Shown: piece by piece, positions 6,619 to 13,005 of the stretch
Position numbering within the stretch: the stretch's first letter is position 1
Layout: every line of letters starts with the position of its first letter
Source of the DNA: Lutibacter sp. UBA4458
GTDB taxonomy: Bacteria; Bacteroidota; Bacteroidia; Flavobacteriales; Flavobacteriaceae
Direction: 5' to 3'
Assembly (NCBI GenBank): GCA_002390165.1
Contig: DGOU01000150.1
Coordinates: 1-13,005 of the forward strand
Length of the DNA: 13,005 nt
Notes under the pieces: generated by a model
Database searches by the model: none
Seen by the model: only the letters and a program-made list of their open reading frames with translations
Told to the model about the DNA's origin: nothing
Position numbers and translations under genes: made by a program

Positions 6619-9160
6619 CAAGTGGTTATTTTTATTGTTTACAGCTTGTTTTTTTAATGCTAATATTACTTTTTCGCAAAAATTATTAGACAAGAAAATT
6701 AAGCCTCTGTCACTATTGCTTAAAAGTGTTGAAAATTTGCATCAAGTTAAATTTTCTTATGCAGATAAAGATATTAATACAATATCCATTTTACCCTTTA
6801 ACAAAAAATTTTCACTACAAGAAATAATTCAATATTTCACTAACAATACACCACTAACTTTCACTATTTTAAATGCTAAAAATGTATTAATTAATAAGGC
6901 GATTTTGAATAATGCAGTATGTGGAAATTTAATAGATGTTAACACCCAAAAACGAATAGAAGGAGCTCATATAAGTATTTTGAACACTAACATTCATGTA
7001 GTTTCAACTAACAATGGTTATTTTTATATTGAAAATGTACCTGAAAACGCGGTTTTAGAAATTAGTCATATTTCATACCCTACAATTTTTCTTAATTCAA
7101 CGGACTTTTTATCACAGAGAAAATGCATACAGGTATCTATAACTCAAAAAATTCAGCAATTACCTGAAATAGTTATTCAAAATCTTTTAACCTCAGGAAT
7201 TTCATTAAAAACAGATAATTCAATACATATTAATTTATTAAAATCTGGTATTTTACCTGGGTTAATTGAGCCAGATGTTTTACAAAAAATTCAAGTTCTT
7301 CCAGGGGTTAGTAGCGTCAACGAAACAGTATCTAACATAAATATTAGAGGAGGAACTACCGATGAAAACTTATTACTTTGGGATGGTATAAAAATGTATC
7401 ATTCTGGTCATTTTTTCGGATTAATATCTGCTTTTAATCCTTATTTAACCAAAAGTGTTACGGTTATAAAAAACGGAACGAGCGCTCAATACAATGACGG
7501 CGTTTCCGGAACTATTAAAATTGAGTCTTTAGACAAAAATCAAGATAGTATTTTTGGTGGTGCCGGATTTAATTTACTTAGTGCAGATGCTTATGCATAT
7601 ATTCCTATTTCAAAAAAAATTGGATTTCAAGTTTCAGGAAGAAGGTCTATTACAGACTGGTTAAAAACACCAACGTTTAACCAATATTTTAACAAAGCTT
7701 TTCAAGACAGTAAAATCACGGCAACTATAAATTCAGAAGACAACATAACTAATAATTCTAACTTCAATTTTTTTGATTACAGTTTTAAATTATTATATGA
7801 TATTAGTAAAAATCAACATTTACGAGTTAACTTTTTAAGGATTGAAAATGGTTTGGATTATAATGAATTGTTTACGAATGAAACTGTAACCGATTCAAAA
7901 ACAAGCCACCTAGAACAAGAAAATTTAATATTTGGTGTACAGTTAAAAAGTAAATGGACTTCTAATTTCAATACTCTATTGCAAGGATATTTTACTAAAT
8001 ACACTATTAAAGCTTCTAATTTTTCATTATTAACAGATCAGCGATTATTACAAAATAATATTGTGCTAGAAACCGGAGTAAAATTTAATGCCAATTATAA
8101 AATAAATAAAAACCTTTCCATTTTATCTGGTTACCATTTTTACGAATTAGGAGTTACAAATTCTGAAGATGTAAATATACCTTTGTTTATTAGAACCATA
8201 AAAAAAGTGATAAGAAATCATTCGGTATTTTCACAAACGAATTTTCATTCAAACAACTATAAAACATATATAAACGGAGGTTTACGCCTAAACTATATTG
8301 AAAAGTTCAAACTTTTTTTGATTGAACCTAGAATACAAGTATTAAAAAAATTAAATGCACAATTTTCCCTAAAATTTGGCGGTGAAATTAAAAGCCAAAA
8401 CATTACTCAGGTGGTGGATTTGCAAGAAGACTTTTTAGGAGTTTCAAAAAGTAGATGGACGTTAACCGATAATAAATTAGTTCCTATAATTAAAAGCAAA
8501 CAGATTTCTTTTGGATTTAATTATAAAAAAAATGATTTATTTATTGACCTAGAAGGATTTATTAAACATGTAACTGGAATAACAAGTGCTAACCAAGGGT
8601 TCCAAAATCAATTTCAATTTGTAAAAACTACCGGAAAATATAATGTGAAAGGAATAGAGTTTTTAATTAATAAAAAGATAAATAATAGTAGCTTTTGGTT
8701 AAGTTATACGTTTAATAATAATCAGTACAATTTTAAAGATTTAACGCCAAATATTTTTCCTAATAACTTAGATATTAGGCATAGTTTTTCGTTTGGTAGC
8801 ACCTATGCTTACAAAAAGGTGAATTTTGCTTTAGGAGTTAATTGGCGCTCAGGAAAACCATATACCATTCCCAATAAAACTAACTCAATAACTAGTAATG
8901 GTATTTCAAACACCATAAATTATAGTTTACCAAATAATCAAAATTTACAAAATTATCTTCGAGCCGATTTTTCAAGTACCTATTCCTTTAAATTTAGTGA
9001 AAAAGTGAATGGGTTTGTAGGTTTTTCCCTACTCAATATTTTTAATACTAACAACACGCTAAATACCTATTTTAAAGTAAATTCTAGTAATTCTATTACT
9101 CAAGTAAATAATAGTTCTATTGGAATAACGCCAAATTTTACTTTTAGAGCTTCTTTTTAA
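6602..9160 (+). CDS. STN-domain TonB-dependent outer-membrane receptor (signal-transducing)
   Basis: No ATG exists at the 5' end. TTG at 6578 would also keep the frame open, but TTG at 6602 gives a textbook signal peptide: KIKNNK, a hydrophobic core, then TFS-Q (cleavage near residue 25). It overlaps fecR by 17 nt. From that start the protein is 852 residues. In order: an STN domain (about 30-98, LLLKSVENLHQVKFSYADKD); a carboxypeptidase-regulatory-like domain (about 105-185, GNLIDVNTQKRIEGAHISI); a plug domain (about 215-312, with LQKIQVLPGVSSVNE, NINIRGG and LLLWDGIKMYH); then a beta-barrel ending in aromatic Phe (FTFRASF), as outer-membrane barrels do. The STN domain marks it as a receptor that signals to FecR. 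No SusD-like gene follows, so this is not a SusC/D pair. The substrate is unknown. A terminator lies about 120 nt downstream. Confidence 0.94.
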   Translation: MKIKNNKWLFLLFTACFFNANITFSQKLLDKKIKPLSLLLKSVENLHQVKFSYADKDINTISILPFNKKFSLQEIIQYFTNNTPLTFTILNAKNVLINKAILNNAVCGNLIDVNTQKRIEGAHISILNTNIHVVSTNNGYFYIENVPENAVLEISHISYPTIFLNSTDFLSQRKCIQVSITQKIQQLPEIVIQNLLTSGISLKTDNSIHINLLKSGILPGLIEPDVLQKIQVLPGVSSVNETVSNINIRGGTTDENLLLWDGIKMYHSGHFFGLISAFNPYLTKSVTVIKNGTSAQYNDGVSGTIKIESLDKNQDSIFGGAGFNLLSADAYAYIPISKKIGFQVSGRRSITDWLKTPTFNQYFNKAFQDSKITATINSEDNITNNSNFNFFDYSFKLLYDISKNQHLRVNFLRIENGLDYNELFTNETVTDSKTSHLEQENLIFGVQLKSKWTSNFNTLLQGYFTKYTIKASNFSLLTDQRLLQNNIVLETGVKFNANYKINKNLSILSGYHFYELGVTNSEDVNIPLFIRTIKKVIRNHSVFSQTNFHSNNYKTYINGGLRLNYIEKFKLFLIEPRIQVLKKLNAQFSLKFGGEIKSQNITQVVDLQEDFLGVSKSRWTLTDNKLVPIIKSKQISFGFNYKKNDLFIDLEGFIKHVTGITSANQGFQNQFQFVKTTGKYNVKGIEFLINKKINNSSFWLSYTFNNNQYNFKDLTPNIFPNNLDIRHSFSFGSTYAYKKVNFALGVNWRSGKPYTIPNKTNSITSNGISNTINYSLPNNQNLQNYLRADFSSTYSFKFSEKVNGFVGFSLLNIFNTNNTLNTYFKVNSSNSITQVNNSSIGITPNFTFRASF

Positions 9161-9280
9161 CTTAGATTATTAATAACTCTATTACTATCTGTAAAGTATT
9201 CACTTTCAATTCTATTTTTAATATAAAACTACTTATAAAGATATTCTTTATTCCTCTTTAAAAAATTGAATTAAAATTAA

Positions 9281-9315
9281 AATCCCCTATCAAAATTTGA
9301 TAGAGGATTTTTTTT
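9281..9315 (+). terminator. Rho-independent terminator after the receptor gene
   Basis: An 11-bp stem with one C-A mismatch, AATCCCCTATC (9281-9291) against GATAGAGGATT (9299-9309), with a 7-nt AT loop, runs into a T8 tract (9308-9315). It closes the fecR-receptor transcription unit. The 120 nt between the receptor stop and this hairpin are plain AT-rich sequence. Confidence 0.8.
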
Positions 9316-9370
9316 GAGGTTGAGTGATTAATATTTATAGTCCCCACTAGAAAATAAGAATCAAATAAAA

Positions 9371-9396
9371 TGTTAACATATGAAGTTGTTAACATA
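9371..9396. repeat. Tandem direct repeat TGTTAACATA x2
   Basis: Two identical 10-mers at 9371-9380 and 9387-9396, spaced 16 bp start to start. Each contains the palindrome TGTTAACA. Paired identical palindromes ahead of a gene look like operator sites, although 16 bp is not an integral number of helical turns. Confidence 0.6.
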
Positions 9397-9420
9397 CGCG
9401 AATTTAACCTATTATTATAT

Positions 9421-9448
9421 ATTCAATGTAACTTTTATTACATTGAAT
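9421..9448. promoter_or_regulatory. Perfect inverted repeat, Crp/Fnr-like operator candidate
   Basis: The arms ATTCAATGTAA (9421-9431) and TTACATTGAAT (9438-9448) are exact complements around a 6-nt centre. The core TGTAA-N6-TTACA has the same geometry as the TGTGA-N6-TCACA sites bound by Crp/Fnr-family dimers. It lies about 180 bp ahead of the decarboxylase start. No terminator-like T tract follows. Protein binding is inferred. Confidence 0.5.
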
Positions 9449-9615
9449 TATATGTATTTAAAAGAGGGTATTTACCCAAATAAATAACGGTACAAAATCG
9501 ATAATTTATTTTGGTGTAATATTTTCCTATAAACCAAGAGGTGTACTAATTTAAAAGCTTAGAAGTACAAAATAATTAATACTTTTATCATCTATTTAAA
9601 CAACCAAAAAATAGC

Positions 9616-11028
9616 ATGAACAATTTAACTATTTTATCGGAATCCTTCGAAAAAATAAAAGAGTATTTAAAAAACAATGAAGATTCTAATATACCCATTG
9701 TTAAATTTAAAACGCCTTCAGAATTAAAAGAAATTATCAATTTTAAAGTGGATAAAATTGGGGTTTCTGAACATGAATTTTTAGATTTAATAGATAACTA
9801 TTTAGAATATTCGGTAAAAACAGGTAATAAACAATTTATGAATCAGTTATATTCTGGTTTTAATTTTCCTGCATTTATAGGTGAAATTTTTACAGTATTA
9901 GCAAACACCTCTATGTACACTTATGAAGTTGCACCTGTGGCTACAACTATTGAAACTGAAATGATTCGTTTAATGAATAGTTATTCTGGCTATTCAAACG
10001 GAGATGGAATATTTGTTACTGGAGGAAGTAATGCTAATTTAATTGCAATGTTTTCGGCAAGAAATAAAGCAGTACCCGAAAGTAGATTTGAAGGATATGA
10101 TTGTAATTTAAAATTAACGGCATTTGTAAATGAACAAGCGCATTATTCATTTGAAACAGCAGCAAATGTACTGGGAATTGGAGCTAAACATGTTATAAAA
10201 GTAAAGTCCGATGAAAATGGAAAAATGATTCCTACAGAATTAGAAAAAGAAATAAAGGCATCTTTAAATAGAAAAGAAAAACCTTTTTTTGTTGCAGCAA
10301 CTTGTGCAACAACTTTATTAGGAGCTTATGATCCTATTGATAAAATGTCTAGAATTTGTAAAAAATATAACTTATGGCTACACGCAGATGGCTCTTTTGG
10401 CGGATCTCTTATTCTAAGTGATAAACATCGTTATTTAATGAATGGCATTGAAAAAACAGATTCATTTGCTTGGAACCCTCACAAGTTGATGAACATTCCG
10501 TTGATTTGCTCTGTGCTATTAGTCAAAAAACGAGGTACACTTCAGCATAATATTACAGATATTAATACCGATTATATTTTTCACGACATTGATAAAATTG
10601 AAGATTTAGGAAAAAAATCTATTCAATGTGGGCGAAGAGTGGATGCGGTTAAATTATGGTTTGCATGGAAATATTTTGGACTTGAAGGCTATCAAAAAAG
10701 AATGGATAATTTGATAAATATGGCTAAATACGCTGAGCAAAAAGTGCAAAAACATGAAAACCTTAAAATGGTAGCTACTCGTCAATCATTTGCCGTATGT
10801 TTTAGGTATGTTCCCAATTTTAAAACCGATTTAAATGCTTTTAATCTAGCCTTGAGAGAAGCAATGCGCAAAAATGGGAAATCTATTGTAAATTACGGTT
10901 ATATTGGTAAAACACTAACCATTAGATTGGTAACTGTAAATGGTGCATTAAGCACTCAAGATATGGATGTATTCTTCGAAAATTTATTAACTACTGCTGA
11001 CAAACTAGAATGTAAAATGTATAGTTAA
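9616..11028 (+). CDS. PLP-dependent group II decarboxylase (glutamate / cysteine-sulfinate / aspartate type)
   Basis: A 470-residue cytoplasmic enzyme of fold-type I that should remove the alpha-carboxyl group of an amino acid. The Schiff-base Lys is K290 in SFAWNPHK. D258 in LHADGSFGG would bind the pyridine nitrogen. H177 (EQAHYSF) would stack on the ring, and TGGSNANL (135-142) forms a phosphate-binding loop. FMNQLYSGFN (74-83), YEVAPVATTIE (103-113) and CGRRVDAVKLWFAWKYFG (338-355) match the glutamate / cysteine-sulfinate / aspartate decarboxylase branch rather than the aromatic one. Substrate among Glu, Asp, cysteine sulfinate and cysteate cannot be settled here. It appears monocistronic, with a long intergenic region before it and a convergent gene pair after it. 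It uses an ATG start preceded by an A-rich stretch. All catalytic residues are present, so it should be active. Confidence 0.93.
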   Translation: MNNLTILSESFEKIKEYLKNNEDSNIPIVKFKTPSELKEIINFKVDKIGVSEHEFLDLIDNYLEYSVKTGNKQFMNQLYSGFNFPAFIGEIFTVLANTSMYTYEVAPVATTIETEMIRLMNSYSGYSNGDGIFVTGGSNANLIAMFSARNKAVPESRFEGYDCNLKLTAFVNEQAHYSFETAANVLGIGAKHVIKVKSDENGKMIPTELEKEIKASLNRKEKPFFVAATCATTLLGAYDPIDKMSRICKKYNLWLHADGSFGGSLILSDKHRYLMNGIEKTDSFAWNPHKLMNIPLICSVLLVKKRGTLQHNITDINTDYIFHDIDKIEDLGKKSIQCGRRVDAVKLWFAWKYFGLEGYQKRMDNLINMAKYAEQKVQKHENLKMVATRQSFAVCFRYVPNFKTDLNAFNLALREAMRKNGKSIVNYGYIGKTLTIRLVTVNGALSTQDMDVFFENLLTTADKLECKMYS

Positions 11029-11042
11029 CGGTTAACTTTTTT
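11023..11042 (+). terminator. Weak terminator candidate at the decarboxylase stop codon
   Basis: AGTTAA (11023-11028) pairs with TTAACT (11032-11037) around a 3-nt CGG loop and is followed by T6. The stem is short and AT-rich, and it includes the stop codon, so it is a weak call. AAAATC-N4-GATTTT at 11072-11087 is another small hairpin in the same 191-bp convergent gap. Confidence 0.3.
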
Positions 11043-11219
11043 ATAGAAAAATAGAAATTTTGAATTTTATCAAAATCGATTGATTTTATTATCGAATTTG
11101 AAGTTGCAACCAATATTTTGTACATCTATTATTTAAACAAGTGAACCAATTTAAAATATAACCAAATACTTAAAAATTGCTTACTTTTAAATAACTATTA
11201 TATGCTATAATTTAAGTAA

Positions 11220-12128
11220 TTACCCTCCTATGGTTGCTGTAATACCGTATTCCATGAACATCGAAACAATTTCTTTTATTTCAAAACTTGAAGGAGGTTC
11301 AAACGTTTTAAAATTTGTTGTATTTCCTAATTTTAAATGTTTATTTTCTGCAATATTGTGATATGGCAATACGTTTACAACATTTCTATTTCCTTCTAAA
11401 GAATTTATAAATAAAGCGGTTTGTATTATATTTTCTTTAGAGGTATTAACTCCTTTTATCAACGGAATTCTAAATATAATTTCACAATTTGTTTTTGCTA
11501 ATTCAACAATATTTGAAAGAATTTTTTCGTTGCTAACACCTGTAAATTCTTTATGCTTTTCAGAATCCATCACCTTTAAATCAATTAAAAAAAGTTCGGT
11601 GTGTTTAGCCACTTCCAATACTGTTTCTACATTTGAAAAGGCAGTTGTGTCCACAACCCTGTGATACATTCTTTTTCCACATTCTTTTAAGGCTTTTATT
11701 AAATATGCTGAATGCATTAAAGGTTCTCCTCCTGAAAAAGTGACACCTCCACCAGACTGATCAAAGAAAATAGCTTCATTATCAATCTTTTTCATTAATG
11801 CTGAAATTGGAATATTTGAACCTAACATTTCAAAAGCTTTAGTTGGACAAACCTCAGCGCATTTACCACATAAATTACAAATATTATAATCGGTAATAAT
11901 ACCTTTAGAAGTCATTTTTAAAGCATCATTTGGGCAAATTTCTATACAACTTAATGCTCCAATACATTTTTTAGCATTGTACATTTTTTGAACCTTTGGC
12001 GATATACTTTCTGGATTATGACACCATTTACATTGCAGATTACAACCTTTAAAAAATACAGTCAAACGAATTCCTGGACCATCACTAATGGCGAATTTTT
12101 TAATATCAAAAATTAAACCTGTACTCAT
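11220..12128 (-). CDS. Glycyl radical enzyme activating enzyme (radical SAM)
   Basis: A 302-residue activase that would use S-adenosylmethionine and a [4Fe-4S] cluster to place the glycyl radical on the neighbouring enzyme. The radical-SAM cluster Cys are C29, C33 and C36 (GCNLQCKWCHNPES). The SAM-binding GGEP is at 133-136 (FSGGEPL). A ferredoxin-like insertion (about 50-100) has C55, C61, C65-P and then C84, C87, C90, C94-P, as in activases of the HypD/CutC/glycerol-dehydratase kind and unlike plain PflA. The first insertion motif has Ala (A58) where the second Cys of CxxCxxCxxxCP is expected. Its ATG directly abuts the stop of the glycyl radical enzyme gene (TAA-ATG), so the two are cotranscribed and probably translationally coupled. 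The length is usual for the extended family. Confidence 0.95.
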   Translation of the reverse strand: MSTGLIFDIKKFAISDGPGIRLTVFFKGCNLQCKWCHNPESISPKVQKMYNAKKCIGALSCIEICPNDALKMTSKGIITDYNICNLCGKCAEVCPTKAFEMLGSNIPISALMKKIDNEAIFFDQSGGGVTFSGGEPLMHSAYLIKALKECGKRMYHRVVDTTAFSNVETVLEVAKHTELFLIDLKVMDSEKHKEFTGVSNEKILSNIVELAKTNCEIIFRIPLIKGVNTSKENIIQTALFINSLEGNRNVVNVLPYHNIAENKHLKLGNTTNFKTFEPPSSFEIKEIVSMFMEYGITATIGG

Positions 12129-13005
12129 TTAAAAGGATTCATTTTCTGTTCGTTCAATAACTTCTTGTTGTAAATCAATATTCATATCGTTAAAATAGTC
12201 GCTATAACCAGCCATTCGCACTAATAAATCTTTATAATCTTCCGGGTTTTTTTGAGCGGCGTATAAAGTTGCAGTATCTACAATATTAAATTGAATATGA
12301 TGTCCGCCCAAAGCAAAATAACTCCTTACTAATTGTCCTAATTTTATTACATCACTGTCACGCTTTAATAAACTTGGTAAAAACCGTAGATTTAATAAAG
12401 TTCCGCCCGATTTTACCTGATCAATTTTAGCTAACGATTTTATAACAGAGGAAGGTCCATTAATGTCACATCCGTGTGAAGGTGAAGTTCCGTCAGAAAT
12501 AGATTTATGCGCCAATCGTCCGTTTGGTGTTGCGCCCATTACTTTTCCAAAATAAACGTGACAAGTTGTTGACAACATATTTAAATGAAATGATTCTCCT
12601 TTTATGTTTGGTTTACTATCAATTGCTTCAAACAAATCATTATACACTTGCAATGCAATATCATCTGCGTAATCATCATCATTCCCGTAGAATGGTGTAT
12701 TATTTATAATAGTTTGCCTTAAAATTTCTTCCCCTTTAAAATTTTTTGAAACTGCATTTAATACAGTTTCCATTGAAATTGTTTTATTCTCAAAAACGTG
12801 TTTCTTCAAAACAGATAAACTATCTGTTACAGTTCCTAAGCCTGTACATTGAATGTAATTGGTATTGTATCGTGGACCGCCATTGTAATAATCTTTTCCA
12901 TTAGTAATACAATCCTCAATAACAACCGATAAAAAAGTAGCTGGGCTATATTTTGCAAACATTCTGTCAATATAATTGCTAACTAAAACCTTCTGATTTA
13001 TTATG
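12129..13005 (-). CDS. Glycyl radical enzyme, partial (HypD/PflD-like C-terminal part)
   Basis: The frame runs open through the right edge. The visible part is about 291 residues, roughly the last third of a family usually near 780-850. The Met codon at 12962 is internal, because matching sequence (NYIDR) continues upstream. The radical Gly lies in LLVRMAGYSDYF, 25 residues before the C-terminus, as expected for the conserved C-terminal loop. Other family blocks are GGPRYNTNYIQ, YGNDDDYADDI, STTCHVYFG, SGGTLLNLRF and GGHHIQFNIVD. From memory of the family these resemble trans-4-hydroxy-L-proline dehydratase (HypD) and PflD-annotated proteins more than pyruvate formate-lyase. The catalytic Cys-x-Glu loop that decides substrate class is outside the window. 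No proC gene, the usual HypD companion, is visible. The enzyme is oxygen-sensitive, so this pair implies anaerobic metabolism. Confidence 0.9.
   Translation of the reverse strand, partial: IINQKVLVSNYIDRMFAKYSPATFLSVVIEDCITNGKDYYNGGPRYNTNYIQCTGLGTVTDSLSVLKKHVFENKTISMETVLNAVSKNFKGEEILRQTIINNTPFYGNDDDYADDIALQVYNDLFEAIDSKPNIKGESFHLNMLSTTCHVYFGKVMGATPNGRLAHKSISDGTSPSHGCDINGPSSVIKSLAKIDQVKSGGTLLNLRFLPSLLKRDSDVIKLGQLVRSYFALGGHHIQFNIVDTATLYAAQKNPEDYKDLLVRMAGYSDYFNDMNIDLQQEVIERTENESF

Larger units (their letters stand above)
9316..9615 (+). promoter_or_regulatory. Regulatory region ahead of the decarboxylase gene
   Basis: This stretch holds no convincing gene but has unusually dense symmetric sequence: tandem TGTTAACATA repeats, an 11-bp inverted repeat with CRP-type geometry, the short palindrome GGGTA-TT-TACCC (9466-9477) and a TGTACT / AGTACA pair (9542-9547, 9564-9569). 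No clear TAnnTTTG box was found. TTATTTTG within the 9505-9515 area is one base off that consensus. Regulation of the downstream decarboxylase is inferred from position. Confidence 0.5.

Noticed and set aside
6602..9160. SusC-type glycan importer
   Set aside because: No SusD-like gene follows and the domain order starts with STN. The receptor fits a signal-transducing TonB receptor of undetermined substrate better.
9421..9448. Inverted repeat read as a rho-independent terminator
   Set aside because: No T tract follows on either strand, and a clear terminator already lies at 9281-9315.
9370..9483. A 37-codon ATG frame on the plus strand ahead of the decarboxylase
   Set aside because: It overlaps the tandem repeats and the inverted repeat, has no recognisable domain and is short enough to be chance in AT-rich DNA. 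Conservation across relatives could revive it.
12524..12709. A 61-codon plus-strand frame opposite the glycyl radical enzyme
   Set aside because: It is antisense to conserved GRE blocks and has no features of its own.
9616..13005. Decarboxylase, activase and glycyl radical enzyme as one pathway
   Set aside because: The decarboxylase is convergent with the GRE pair, has its own regulatory region and shares no evident substrate. Shared anaerobic regulation is only a hypothesis.

Overview
The window is AT-rich DNA that looks like a member of the Bacteroidota, most likely Flavobacteriaceae. Supporting signs are an ECF sigma / FecR / STN-TonB receptor cassette, a lipoprotein with a short lipobox signal, a secretory signal ending in TFS-Q, a hybrid histidine kinase, several TTG starts and no clear Shine-Dalgarno sequences. 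No rRNA, tRNA, CRISPR array, transposase or insertion sequence was seen.

Region 1 (1-3427, minus strand) is a signalling operon. It runs from a hybrid histidine kinase (PAS-PAS-HisKA-HATPase-receiver-Hpt) through a single-domain response regulator (ATGA overlap) to a membrane-anchored helical-repeat (HEAT-like) protein that leaves the window at position 1. The last gene has no ATG start, but its frame is open from 749 to the edge.

Region 2 (3581-9315) is a cell-surface signalling and uptake locus. A 467-residue repeat-built lipoprotein is transcribed leftward to a strong terminator. Divergent from it run an ECF sigma factor, a FecR-type anti-sigma factor and an STN-domain TonB-dependent receptor, which end at a second strong terminator. 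The same bipartite element, GTAGGGTAAA-N12-TGTTTA(A/T)ATA, lies ahead of the lipoprotein gene and ahead of fecR with identical spacing. It is a good candidate for the promoter read by this sigma factor. The inferred circuit is: ligand at the receptor, signal through FecR, release of the sigma factor, then expression of both the lipoprotein and the fecR-receptor unit.

Region 3 (9316-11042) is a regulatory region of about 300 bp ahead of a PLP-dependent decarboxylase of the glutamate / cysteine-sulfinate group. It holds tandem TGTTAACATA repeats and a Crp/Fnr-like inverted repeat.

Region 4 (11220-13005, minus strand) holds the C-terminal part of a glycyl radical enzyme (HypD/PflD-like) whose stop codon abuts the start of its radical-SAM activating enzyme. 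This pair implies some anaerobic metabolism. The GRE's catalytic-cysteine region and promoter lie beyond the right edge, so its substrate remains provisional.
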